Source: Hydractinia symbiolongicarpus | Taxonomy: Eukaryota > Cnidaria > Hydrozoa > Anthoathecata > Hydractiniidae | Reading direction: 5' to 3' | Length of the DNA stretch: 64,000 nucleotides | NCBI RefSeq assembly: GCF_029227915.1 | Contig: NC_079877.1 | Span: forward strand, 2,418,001 to 2,482,000 | Shown here: positions 1 to 8,283 of the stretch, in pieces | Layout: each line of letters begins with the position of its first letter | Numbering within the stretch: position 1 is the stretch's first letter | The notes under the pieces: model-generated | Told to the model about the DNA's origin: nothing | Seen by the model: only the letters and a program-made list of their open reading frames with translations | The model's database searches: none | Position numbers and translations under genes: made by a program

Positions 1-1940
1 TGCGACTTAATTGAACTGATTTTGGACTTTGACCTTATAAATGATATAAGTGAGACAATTGGACTCCAAGAAATAACATTCTTCTTAATTTGACATGATT
101 GCTGGAACTCAGCGATTACACTGGGCGCTGTGGTAGCGCTTTATTTAAAAATTAAGATAAATAAGTCTTTTTTTACTGTGGGACCAATCCTAGCCGTTAT
201 CGCGCGCTGAAGAAATAGAGACAGTTTCAAAAACCACATTTCATTGACTTTCTAACGGTGTCAATCCGTTTGAGTTACAACAGTTGCGTCACATATTCGT
301 ACCAAAATGTATTTAGTGATTTTCTTCGGATATTACTAAGTTGTATCGCTTTTAACAGTGAAACGATTGACTGTGGGAATTATTTGAACTGATTCAGGAC
401 TGTGACCTTATAAATGTGATAAATGAGGCAATAGGTCTCCAAGGAAAAACATTCTTCTTAATTTGACATGATTGTTGGAATTCAACGATTACATTAGGCT
501 CTGTGGAAGCGCTTTTTTAAAAATTTAGATAAATAAGTCATTTTTTACTGTGGGACCAATCCTAGCCGTTAGTTCGTGCTAAAGAAATAGAGACAGTTTC
601 AAAAAGTACATTTCATTGACTTTCTAACGGTGTCAATCCGTTTGAGTTACAACGGTTGGGTCACATATTCGTACCAACATGTATTTAGTGATTTTTTTCC
701 GATATTACTAAGTTGTATCGCTTTCAACAGTGAAACGATTGACTGTGGGACTTAATTGAACTGATTTTGGACTTTGACCTTATAAATGTGATAAATGAGT
801 CATTTTGACTACAAGAAATGGTATTCTTCTTAATTTGACATGATTGCTGGAACTCAGCGATTACACTGGGCGCTGTGGTAGCGCTTTGTTTAAAAGTTAA
901 GATAAATAAGTCATTTATTGCTGTGGAAACAATCCTAGCCGATATCGCGCGCTGAAGAAGTGGAGACAGTTTCAAAAACTACATTTCATTGACTTTCTAA
1001 CGGTGTCAATCCGTTTGAGTTACAACGGTTGCGTCACACATTCGTACCAACATGTATTTAGTGATTTCCTTTCGATATTACTAAGTTGTATCGCTTTTAA
1101 CAGTGAAACGATTGACCGTGGGAATTAATTCAACTGATTCTGGACTATAACCTTATAAATGTGATTAATGCGCCAATTGATCTCCAAGGAATAACAATCT
1201 TCTTAATTTGATATGATTCCTAGAATTCAGCGGTTACATTAGCCTCTGCGGTAGCGCTTTATTTAAAAATTTAGATAAATAAGATTTTCCTACTGTGGGA
1301 CCAATCCTGGCCGTTAGCACGCGCTGAAGAAATAAAGACATTCTCAAAAACTACATTTCATTGATGTCTTGGCGGTATAATTCCGTTTGAGTTACAACGG
1401 TTGCGTCACATATTCGTACCAACATGTATTTAGTGATTTTTTATCGATATTACTAAGTTGTATCGCTTTCAACAGTGAAACGATTGACTGTGCGCCTTAA
1501 TTGAACTGATTTTGGACTTTGACCTCATAAGTGTGATAAATGAGACAATTGGACTCCAAGAAAGAACGTTCTTCTTAATTTGACATGATTGCCGGAACTC
1601 AGCGATTACACTGGACCCTGTGGTAGCGATTCATTTAAAAATTTAGATAAATACGTCATTTTTACTGTGGGACCAATCCTAGCCGTTAGCGCGCGCTAAA
1701 GATATAGAGACAGTTTCAGAAACTCCATTTCATTGTCTTTCTAACGGTGTCAATCCGTTTGAGTAACAACGGTTGTGTCACATATTCGTACCAACATGTA
1801 TTTAGTGACTTCCTTCCGATATTACTAAGTTGTATCGCTTTTAACAGTGAAACGATGGACCGTGGGAATTAATTCAACTGATTCTGGACTGTGACCTTAT
1901 AAATGTGATTAATGCGCCAATTGATCTCCAAGGAATAACA
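1..1940. repeat. Satellite array, left flank (about 372-bp monomer)
   Basis: Five complete monomers and part of a sixth run head to tail. The phrase around the start of each monomer (TG[GC]G..TTAATTGAACTGATT) recurs near 1, 373, 746, 1119, 1491 and 1863, giving a period of 372-373 bp. Monomers differ from each other by scattered substitutions and fall into a few variants, for example CTGGGCGCTGTGG, CTGGACCCTGTGG and TTAGGCTCTGTGG forms. The array is AT-rich and non-coding; short open frames in it recur only because the monomer recurs. The array is interrupted at 1946 by the Polinton and resumes in phase at 18785. Confidence 0.95.
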
Positions 1941-1946
1941 TTCTTC
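1941..1946. repeat. Target site duplication, left copy (TTCTTC)
   Basis: TTCTTC lies directly before the AG terminus of the element and is repeated at 18785-18790. Other monomers read AACATTCTTCTTAATTTG here, so removing the element and one TTCTTC restores the normal satellite sequence exactly. Six-base duplications are the rule for Maverick/Polinton integration. Confidence 0.93.
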
Positions 1947-2207
1947 AGAGATAGGAAAATGTGGATCCTAGGACAGTGATTAATAATGTTGTACCACTCC
2001 ACGTCAATTTATAGATCATCCACGTCAAATCAACGATAGAAGAGTCAATAAAATCCATGTGCACTTTACCACTTTACGTCAAATAAGCGGGCATGCTCTA
2101 TAATATCTGTCCAAAACCCGCTCCCCGGCCGTGTCCCCATGGCCCCATGGGTCCCTACCCACCCTCATCTGTCGTGCCCTATAATTTATAGTGTTATGTG
2201 TGTCTAT
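1947..2207 (+). repeat. Left terminal inverted repeat
   Basis: This stretch is the reverse complement of 18525-18784 with one mismatch (A at 2041 against the complement of C at 18691) and no gap. The first A of the left copy pairs with T18785, which is also the first base of the right TSD. The TIR contains three ACGTCA motifs (2001, 2022, 2076), a CCATGG-rich block near 2137-2155 and an ATAATTTATAG stretch near its inner edge. It ends inside the stem of a hairpin that lies behind the first gene. Confidence 0.95.
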
Positions 2208-2230
2208 CTTTACCAGAAACAAGTAAAGAT
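2206..2230. terminator. 3' hairpin behind the 111-aa gene
   Basis: ATCTTTAC (2206-2213) pairs with GTAAAGAT (2223-2230) around a 9-base loop. It lies 19 bases beyond the minus-strand stop codon of the 111-aa gene. A near-identical hairpin with the same loop bases stands behind the integrase gene at 12143-12167. A role in 3'-end formation is inferred from position and recurrence only. Confidence 0.5.
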
Positions 2231-2249
2231 GATTGCAATGTTGCAAGGT

Positions 2250-2585
2250 TTAGCGCCACATAATGTCATAACTGAAGAATTGATTTTGATGATTCTTTTG
2301 AGATTGTTTGAGACCATTTGATCTGACAAAGGCATCACCCTTCCAACTATAATCCTTCAATTCATCACAAAGTCTTGCAGGCAACCATGTCTTATATTTA
2401 TTTCCCATTCTATCTTGAACCTCCGCATACATAGATTTTTCAGAAAGAGCACCAGGTCTTGATATTTCCATCTCTTTCACATATTTAACAAGGTAAATAT
2501 CGTTTTTAGGCAGCTCTCTCCACTTTATGATTGGAGTAACTTGTTCTATGTTTTGTTCAAATTCTTCAACTGTTGGAAAAGCCAT
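2250..2585 (-). CDS. Small conserved Maverick protein, function unknown (111 aa)
   Basis: The start is set at the ATG at 2585-2583, giving MAFPTVEEF. The frame stays open 15 bases further to a GTG, but eukaryotic initiation and the TATAAAC-like box directly upstream favour the ATG. The protein is soluble, with no signal peptide or membrane segment. Its centre alternates charged and hydrophobic residues (NDIYLVKYV, YAEVQDRMG, YKTWLPARL), compatible with a small beta-barrel, and the C-terminus is YDIMWR. Small proteins of this look sit at the ends of many metazoan Mavericks. A nucleic-acid-binding OB-like fold is possible but only a guess. It is the leftmost gene, reading outward toward the left TIR. 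A hairpin follows its stop. Confidence 0.7.
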   Translation of the reverse strand: MAFPTVEEFEQNIEQVTPIIKWRELPKNDIYLVKYVKEMEISRPGALSEKSMYAEVQDRMGNKYKTWLPARLCDELKDYSWKGDAFVRSNGLKQSQKNHQNQFFSYDIMWR

Positions 2586-2610
2586 TGTGTTTATATTCAC
2601 GATTACATCT
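2586..2610 (-). promoter_or_regulatory. Putative promoter of the 111-aa gene
   Basis: On the minus strand the sequence just before the ATG reads CGTGAATATAAACACA. The same GTGAATATA word occurs before the 393-aa gene, and TATAAAC abuts other start codons of this element (8695, 9096). The box is so close to the ATG that the 5' leader would be very short. Confidence 0.4.
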
Positions 2611-2669
2611 CTTTATACCACTTTATAGATTCTACCGGAAAGCAGTTTTTGTTATCTTGTAAAACCATC

Positions 2670-2818
2670 TGTCAATCAAACGCTTATAACAATAGGATTT
2701 TACATACCAGAAAGTTGTTTACATAAGAAAAAAGTCAAAACGAAAGTAGCCGTTGCTAAGGATATTTGGTATGTAAGGAATGCATTGTTTCTCTATTGTT
2801 ATTCTGGCTTGATTGACA
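2670..2818. repeat. Long imperfect inverted repeat behind the 393-aa gene
   Basis: Three blocks match in inverted order: TGTCAATCAA (2670-2679) with 2809-2818, ATAACAATAG (2686-2695) with 2793-2802, and TTACATACCA (2700-2709) with 2767-2776. The arms are about 40-50 bases and enclose roughly 57 bases. The structure fills the gap between two minus-strand genes, 18 bases behind the stop of the 393-aa gene. It may be a 3'-end signal like the shorter hairpins of the element, or a small inverted-repeat insertion. Confidence 0.6.
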
Positions 2819-2836
2819 TTTAATTGACGTCATTCT

Positions 2837-4018
2837 TTATCTAAACAAATACCATATGAAATAACCTGTTGTCATAACAATCACAAGAGCGATCTTCTCA
2901 TCTTCGTGTGTGGGAGGAGAATCTTTGTGGTAAGGTGCAGTAATGTGTTTATCTGTAGTATCCACGTGGTGTACGGTAATGTGTTTATCAGGATGGATAT
3001 CAGGATGATCGGGTGTTACCGGCTTCTTTTTAGTTATCTTATGTGATTCAATAACATTGACCTTTCGATTAATACCGATGGTAAGATCCTCACCCGATAT
3101 CAAAATCTTGTTGTTGTAACCCACCACACCGGTCTTAATTCTGAGATTCATGTCACTAGGTAACATATAAATACCTTGTCCAACCGAATAATCAACCTTA
3201 CTTGAAGCGTAGTTTAACGTATCCTGATAACGTTTAATGTCCTCCTGAATATCAACCCTACGGTTAACAATGTCTTCAAGGTTATTCATAAAAACTCTTT
3301 GGGCGGTCAGAGCACTTGAATCATTACCAAGGATGGAGGAGCGTGCCGAGGCCTGAGAACTAAGAACAAGATAGGCATAGGCCCTAACACTGCTTGAGAT
3401 CTTCACAAGGCCCGTTTTTGTAAATCCATTAGATTTTTCCACAATCCATCGTGTCATGGAGTCGTCCGAGAAAAAACTCAACCCTGGAGTTGGATAGTTT
3501 TTACGTCTTTTTTGATATGAGCTGAAAAAGTATTGACCTCTGTATTTCATAGGATTAGAATCGACGTCATATTCACCACATATTTTTAGAAATTCTTCGT
3601 TTGAATATGGATTATCGTATTGATTAAAACTATCCTCAAAAGGTAGAGGTGTCTGCAAGCGCTTAATGATTCGTCTAATGTGATAATACACATGAAAACG
3701 ATATATCGACCTGACCATAGATCTACCATCCTTCAGGTGTTCGGAACTTACCCCACAGGCACTTGAAGCGCACCAAGTGGCGAAATTTAGCTGGGTTTGC
3801 CATAACCTAAAAGGTTGCTCATTCCAAATTCTCATACGTTGCACGTTCTGACTAAGTTCATAATTGGTAAAAATATTAGGAAAGGAAGCGGGGAAAGAGC
3901 CACTTTCAGACACAATAATGGCCTGTTTGTACAGATCCCTAGCGCCCAATATTTGAAGATCCAGCCCTCCATTTGGTTTATATGTCGCATTCGGGTTATA
4001 TCTGAAAATGTCATCCAT
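2837..4018 (-). CDS. Conserved Maverick protein with C-terminal membrane anchor (393 aa)
   Basis: The long N-terminal part is soluble and well conserved in look with uncharacterised proteins of metazoan Mavericks, notably an aromatic- and Cys-containing stretch at about residues 60-90 (WNEQPFRLWQTQ, CASSACGVS). Residues about 245-275 are charged and helical. Residues about 335-372 form a His/Asp/Thr/Pro-rich hinge (HPDIHPDKHITVHHVD), followed by one membrane segment at about 375-391 (IALVIVMTTGYFIWYLF), so it is a tail-anchored protein with the bulk on one side of the membrane. It is divergent from the probable minor capsid gene, sharing a 38-bp promoter gap, which suggests a virion or assembly role. 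No catalytic motif is visible and I assign no function. Confidence 0.8.
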   Translation of the reverse strand: MDDIFRYNPNATYKPNGGLDLQILGARDLYKQAIIVSESGSFPASFPNIFTNYELSQNVQRMRIWNEQPFRLWQTQLNFATWCASSACGVSSEHLKDGRSMVRSIYRFHVYYHIRRIIKRLQTPLPFEDSFNQYDNPYSNEEFLKICGEYDVDSNPMKYRGQYFFSSYQKRRKNYPTPGLSFFSDDSMTRWIVEKSNGFTKTGLVKISSSVRAYAYLVLSSQASARSSILGNDSSALTAQRVFMNNLEDIVNRRVDIQEDIKRYQDTLNYASSKVDYSVGQGIYMLPSDMNLRIKTGVVGYNNKILISGEDLTIGINRKVNVIESHKITKKKPVTPDHPDIHPDKHITVHHVDTTDKHITAPYHKDSPPTHEDEKIALVIVMTTGYFIWYLFR

Positions 4019-4056
4019 TCTTTGATTTAAATATATTCACAATCTCTAATATAATA
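4019..4056. promoter_or_regulatory. Divergent promoter between the 393-aa and 187-aa genes
   Basis: Only 38 bp separate the two start codons. The minus-strand side reads GTGAATATATTTAAATC before the ATG, and the plus-strand side is TAATATAATA directly before ATG. Both genes must be driven from this AT-rich gap or from within the neighbouring coding sequence. Confidence 0.45.
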
Positions 4057-4620
4057 ATGTATATCACAATAAAGGACGTAAATAGCGAGAAGAAAATCTA
4101 TTTGTATCAACCGATAGACAACTCGCATGGTACAAAGGAGGTTGCGATCGTGGAGACGTTTTCGGATAATGTCACATATGTAGCTACAGCTCCAATAGAT
4201 ATACCTTTGGCCGATGGAGTTACCACGGTTAGGTTACCACAGGGTCGGCAATACACATGGAGAGAGTTGAATTCAATTGTGAGAGGTGATGTAAAATCAA
4301 CACCACTAGCTAGAAACTCTAAGTTGAGTAAAATATTCAATCTAGGGGGTATAACGGAACTACATTTTAATCTTAATGAATTGAATAACTCGTTAAATCT
4401 TAAAGATGGTGAATATAGCAACAACCTGATGACATATCATATATCCGAGTATGGTGGTGATTTTACATATATTGAACCGAAAAATCCGCAATATAAGAAA
4501 CTAAAGAAAGGTTTACTTCAATCACTTACCATGAGAGTCACAGGTCAGGATGGTAAGGTGTTATGGGGTGGTATGAAGACAACAGTTACCCTACACATAA
4601 GAGATACGGCGTACAGATGA
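4057..4620 (+). CDS. Probable minor capsid (penton-like, single jelly-roll) protein (187 aa)
   Basis: The protein has no signal peptide or membrane segment and is rich in beta-type stretches (VTYVATAPIDIPL, VTTVRLPQG, LTMRVTG, TTVTLHIRD), ending with a strand close to the C-terminus. Length and position directly upstream of the major capsid gene fit the single jelly-roll minor capsid protein of Polintons, which forms the vertices of the predicted virion. The assignment rests on order, size and beta-rich character, not on a signature motif. The next gene starts 55 bases downstream in the same direction, with an A/T-rich leader. An HHsearch or structure prediction showing an eight-stranded jelly roll would settle it. 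Confidence 0.65.
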   Translation: MYITIKDVNSEKKIYLYQPIDNSHGTKEVAIVETFSDNVTYVATAPIDIPLADGVTTVRLPQGRQYTWRELNSIVRGDVKSTPLARNSKLSKIFNLGGITELHFNLNELNNSLNLKDGEYSNNLMTYHISEYGGDFTYIEPKNPQYKKLKKGLLQSLTMRVTGQDGKVLWGGMKTTVTLHIRDTAYR

Positions 4621-4675
4621 TACCGTAGAATTAACCGAATTAAAGTAAAATAAAATAAAAGTAATATGGAATAGC

Positions 4676-5992
4676 ATGGAATACGGGAAAAAGTTAAACC
4701 CAGAGCGTTCACTTAGAATCGCACATGGTGTAAAAGGAACGCATCAAAAAGTAATTGTCACTCACAACCCAAGTGAGATTGATCAGAACCAGTTACTCCT
4801 GATTAGGTTCCCTAATTTAGGTAACGATGATGTCATTGTTCCTGGTACTTCGAAAATAAGTTTCGACGTTGAACTCGAGTCAAAAGTCGACACGAAGAGA
4901 ACATTGGTCTCTAACATAGGGAGGGCAATTGTTAAAAAGCTAGCTATCAAGTTCGAGGGTACCGAGATTCTGAGCATTGATGACTTTGATCTTTTTGGGT
5001 GCTACAGAGATTTATGGCTAACCAAGTCTGAAAAAAGAAATGCAATAAGACAAGGTATCATCTTTGATGAAGGGTGTACAGAAAACTGTATGAAACTGAG
5101 AGTTGGAGCTGCGGATAAAGACGCATCGGAGGTAGCGGACAAAGCTATTTATGATGCATACAAAAACAAGTTCACCATACCACTAGATTTTGAAATGTTA
5201 GATAGCACGATCCCATATTATCAGGCTGGATTAGGTAATAGGCTGTGTTATGAGATAACATTCAACAATTATGACAGGGTAGTATTATCAACACCTACCA
5301 AACCTTCAGGTTCCGCGGCACCGGCACCGGATGCCAAATACAAAATCTCCAACATATCTCTGGAATATGAGATTGTGACACAACCCACACTTGCCAGATT
5401 CATCTCAAATGAATACCAAAACATGGCCGTACTTTACGACAGATTCTTGAGACATAGACAAATTAGGGTGGATAAGTCAGACACAACGTGGAATTGGTCA
5501 TTCAATACACCGTGTAAGTCTCTGAAGGGTATATTGGTTCTGTTTGAGGAAGAGAAAGCTTACAAACGAGATACAGGTAGGTTCTACAATCCTAAGATCA
5601 AAAAGGTATCCGCCATAGTTGAGGGTAAGCCCAACCAACTTTTCGCTCAGGGAATGCAACCGTTTGAGCATTATGGTGAAATTTGCAAGTATTTTGCGGA
5701 GGGCAAACAAAGGGATGGCAACGCCGGTGAAATACAAAAACATCTGCAACTACATGATGTGAAGGTCGCGGACTACCTAACCACGAAATATGCTCTATGG
5801 TTGGATTTCAGAACCATAGATGAAAACTCACTGCACGGGACCGGCCGACGGATTGAAAATGCGAGCGAGGGGATCACACTACAAGTTGAAAAGACGGCCG
5901 AAACCGCAGGATCCTTAAACGCCTATATATATCTAATCATGGATGCTCAATTAAATATTCAAAACGGTGAAATTGTGGATGTACTATATTAA
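4676..5992 (+). CDS. MCP: Major capsid protein, probable double jelly-roll (438 aa)
   Basis: Size and character fit the Maverick/adintovirus hexon-like capsid protein, the main shell component of the predicted icosahedral particle. The N-terminal third carries a stretch I recognise from this family (DDVIVPGTSKISFDVELES and NIGRAIVKKLAIKFEG, followed by SIDDFDLFGCYRDLW). A proline/alanine-rich loop (about residues 209-222) separates the two halves, consistent with two jelly rolls joined by a linker. There is no membrane segment. The stop codon is followed after one base by the ATG of the packaging ATPase, so the two genes probably share a transcript. The frame is fully open, without lesions. 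Confidence 0.8.
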   Translation: MEYGKKLNPERSLRIAHGVKGTHQKVIVTHNPSEIDQNQLLLIRFPNLGNDDVIVPGTSKISFDVELESKVDTKRTLVSNIGRAIVKKLAIKFEGTEILSIDDFDLFGCYRDLWLTKSEKRNAIRQGIIFDEGCTENCMKLRVGAADKDASEVADKAIYDAYKNKFTIPLDFEMLDSTIPYYQAGLGNRLCYEITFNNYDRVVLSTPTKPSGSAAPAPDAKYKISNISLEYEIVTQPTLARFISNEYQNMAVLYDRFLRHRQIRVDKSDTTWNWSFNTPCKSLKGILVLFEEEKAYKRDTGRFYNPKIKKVSAIVEGKPNQLFAQGMQPFEHYGEICKYFAEGKQRDGNAGEIQKHLQLHDVKVADYLTTKYALWLDFRTIDENSLHGTGRRIENASEGITLQVEKTAETAGSLNAYIYLIMDAQLNIQNGEIVDVLY

Positions 5993-5993
5993 G

Positions 5994-6593
5994 ATGGACT
6001 ACATGAAAGATCCCCACACGGCATTATTCGTTGGTCCTACGGGCTGCGGAAAATCCAAACGTGTTGTAACATTACTAGAGAGTGAATACTTTGATCACTT
6101 CGATTTCATCGTGATTATATGTCCAACATTAAGATGGAATAAGACATATATGTGTCGAAAATGGTTTTGGAACGACAGATATGTGATTCTAATTGAGCCC
6201 AGAGGTATGTTATATGAATGGATTCGAAAGATGACGGATTTCTGTGCCGGATACAAAACATTATTCCTGATCGACGATATCATCGCAGATGAGAAACTAG
6301 ACAAAAAGAGACAGCCATTGCTAGAGTTGGCCATTAGCGGACGACATCGAGACCACACTATGTGGCTACTAACACAATCATACACCGCTATACCAAAAAA
6401 GCTACGAAGGCAAGCCAAAATGTTATATGTGTGGTATCCAAAAGACAGGCAAGATCTCGCAACTATTCATGAAGAGAATGATGTCATTGAATCACGGTCA
6501 GAGATCCAGAAGGTTAAGGAAAGGCTAAAAGATGGCAAATACACACATTTAGTCATGAGAATGGAACATCCAAGAACTTATGTGATTTGCTAG
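5994..6593 (+). CDS. ATP: FtsK/HerA-type genome-packaging ATPase (199 aa)
   Basis: The protein carries Walker A GPTGCGKS (residues 14-21) and Walker B LFLIDD (about 90-95), followed by a conserved region SGRHRDHTMWLLTQSY (about 115-130). This matches the small A32-like packaging ATPases of Polintons and related viruses, which drive DNA into the capsid. The start is taken at the ATG at 5994 (MDYMKDPH), one base behind the capsid-gene stop (TAAGATG). An upstream in-frame GTG at 5967 would overlap the capsid gene and is not a plausible eukaryotic start. The C-terminus ends cleanly (YVIC). A strong 13-bp hairpin follows the stop by 10 bases. Confidence 0.9.
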   Translation: MDYMKDPHTALFVGPTGCGKSKRVVTLLESEYFDHFDFIVIICPTLRWNKTYMCRKWFWNDRYVILIEPRGMLYEWIRKMTDFCAGYKTLFLIDDIIADEKLDKKRQPLLELAISGRHRDHTMWLLTQSYTAIPKKLRRQAKMLYVWYPKDRQDLATIHEENDVIESRSEIQKVKERLKDGKYTHLVMRMEHPRTYVIC

Positions 6594-6603
6594 ATTGGAC
6601 GTT

Positions 6604-6632
6604 TTTTTGTTACAAGAGTCTTGTAACAAAAA
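6604..6632. terminator. 3' hairpin behind the ATPase gene
   Basis: TTTTTGTTACAAG (6604-6616) pairs perfectly with CTTGTAACAAAAA (6620-6632) around the loop AGT: a 13-bp stem starting 10 bases after the ATPase stop. It is the strongest member of a family of GTTAC...GTAAC hairpins placed behind genes of this element. Confidence 0.65.
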
Positions 6633-6640
6633 GTAACCGA

Positions 6641-6741
6641 TCTATAGACTCCTATAAGACTATCCTATAATACTCCTATAGACTACTATAAGACTACTAT
6701 AAGACTATCCTATAATACTCCTATAGACTACTATAGGACCA
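6641..6741. repeat. AT-rich minisatellite (about 11-bp unit)
   Basis: The unit CTATAAGACTA / CTATAGACTA / CTATAATACTC recurs about nine times with small changes, and a longer phrase TATCCTATAATACTCC occurs twice. It lies between the ATPase hairpin and the first Helitron-like end, in a stretch without genes. Confidence 0.75.
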
Positions 6742-6767
6742 TGATAGAATATATCAATTTGATAATA

Positions 6768-7517
6768 TCTATATAATAATACGCCAGTTCCGTGTGTCTG
6801 TAACAGGCAAAGTGGATATGTTCATTTTCCTTTGATCTTACCGAAATTTTCTCTGAAGTAACCGAAAAATGCATGTCTATTATGTTAAATTTTCTGACGT
6901 TACGGCGCGACGTCAATAACACTACTTTAACGTCAATATCCTATATTAAAATAATGAAGCCATTACAGTGCATCTAAAACTTTGAGGGCAAATAACTTGG
7001 AAACGAGGTGGTGACGTCAATGATTTTTCACCGCGTGGGTAACTAGGGACCACCTAGGACCAATTTGGGTAATTTTCCCAAACCTGGGTCCCCGAATCCG
7101 TTTCGGAATGAACGGGTTAATTACGTCATCAAAAATCTTCAAACCCTAATATCTCTGTAACCGTTTACCAAAAGTACATGATCCTATACATTTTCTTAAT
7201 CAGTGCTTCAAGATCTATACGATGAAGGCAACAGGTATACGAATTTCTTTAAAAAAATTTTGGGTTTTGACGGTTCATTGCTGACGTCAGCAAAATTTTT
7301 AATACCTTATATCTCCTTAGGCGTTTGTCGAAAAACATATGATCCTATACATTATTTTGATCAGCGTTTTAACCTCTACACATTACAGGCAACGAATAAA
7401 CTAAACTTCGCCAATTTTTTTTGTACCTGCACTGCTGACGTCAGCAAAAAATCTAAAAAAACCTATTTTCCATTGTCCCTCTGCCTAAGTGGATTACTCC
7501 ACGGGCCTTATCGACTA
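6768..7517 (+). mobile_element. Possible non-autonomous Helitron (about 750 bp)
   Basis: The left end, A|TCTATATAATAATACGCC, has the TC start and the TATAATAATA run seen in animal Helitrons. The right end has a short hairpin GTGGA-TTAC-TCCAC, then GGGCCTTATCGACTA, directly abutting a second Helitron-like start. The right terminus lacks a perfect CTRR, so the call is tentative. Inside are several ACGTCA motifs and two diverged direct repeats of about 160 bp, each ending in the palindrome GCTGACGTCAGC. No coding sequence is credible here. Confidence 0.4.
7136..7450. repeat. Two diverged direct repeats (about 160 bp), each ending in GCTGACGTCAGC
   Basis: Matching landmarks are ATGATCCTATAC (7178 and 7339), a CAGGCAACG/AAGGCAACA phrase, and the 12-bp palindrome GCTGACGTCAGC (7280-7291 and 7434-7445), each followed by an A run. 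The spacing is 154-161 bp. The palindrome contains the TGACGTCA core bound by ATF/CREB-type factors in animals; whether it is used here is unknown. Confidence 0.65.
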
Positions 7518-7692
7518 TCTCTATAATAATAGCCGTTGTCTGTCTGTCTCTGCGTGGACCCCCGCTAAGTTAGAAAATGATGTTACGGAAACACGAATAT
7601 CAACAAATGCGATATATTCTTATCCACTTTGTTGCCACGGGTAAATTCAAAGGACGGGCGAACCCGTGGATTTTTCCACGGGCAACGACTAG
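7518..7692 (+). mobile_element. Short non-autonomous Helitron (175 bp)
   Basis: It starts A|TCTCTATAATAATAGCCG and ends with a hairpin, CCCGTGGA-TTTT-TCCACGGG, then CAACGA and the terminus CTAG|T. TC...CTRR ends, a 3' hairpin about ten bases before the end, and insertion between A and T are the Helitron hallmarks. The internal sequence has a GTCTGTCTGTCTC run and no open frame. It sits tail to head behind the larger Helitron-like segment, a common arrangement for these elements. Confidence 0.6.
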
Positions 7693-7764
7693 TTAGTACT
7701 AATACTAGTAGTAGTACTTAGTTTTTGCTTTTTTTGTGTTAAAAAATACCTATCGCTATTGAAA

Positions 7765-8283
7765 ATGGCTGAAACTGCAATTGACAACTTAATTTTTATT
7801 CAGGGTCCTACACCCGATGATGGCAAGAGGCAAAAATTGCTCGAGTGTGTGTTAACCGGAAATAGCAAGCTATACCTGGGTAAAATGTAAACGGACGAGC
7901 AAATTCAAAAGCTCAAAGATGAAGAGGTAAAGAAACTCTTTAGTATCTATGAAGCTAAACTATCAGGTCAAATGGTGAAGTCTTTGGGGCAATCAATCAT
8001 TCACATGTATTCCATGGGGGCCTGTACAGTCTTAGGAATAAACAATCAAGATGCATTGAGAGATGACCTGGAGAATGACCCATTCCTAAACTCCGCCCTT
8101 CAAAGGTTCACGTGCGATTTGTATTATAGATTCGGCTCATTCTTATCACCAATCAGTGTGGGTCTAATTACAGGTAGGCATTATATCGCTGGAAGAAATT
8201 TAAACGCAAATAATAATATAGATATAGATAATAAAGATGTCAGAGGAACAGACTCCTATTCAGGTGACAACGAAGAACCCTAA
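7765..8283 (+). pseudogene. Conserved Maverick protein gene interrupted by an in-frame stop
   Basis: From the ATG at 7765 the frame runs 41 codons to TAA at 7888-7890, then continues open in the same frame to the stop at 8281-8283 (173 codons in all). The part after the stop is protein-like: a charged helical segment, then a globular part with IIHMYSMGACTVLG and CDLYYRFGSFLS, resembling uncharacterised Maverick proteins. The last 47 bases overlap the next gene in another frame, which argues the downstream part is still a genuine coding region. Either a nonsense mutation has inactivated the gene, or translation restarts at the ATG at 7972 (103 aa), or the stop is read through. No function can be assigned. 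Confidence 0.65.

Noticed and set aside
5967-5993. Upstream GTG start for the ATPase
   Set aside because: It would overlap the capsid gene, uses a non-AUG codon, and the ATG at 5994 sits in the TAAGATG joint.
7203-7526. 107-codon open frame in the gap behind the ATPase
   Set aside because: It lies within the diverged direct repeats and the Helitron-like ends, with low-complexity composition and no protein-like pattern.
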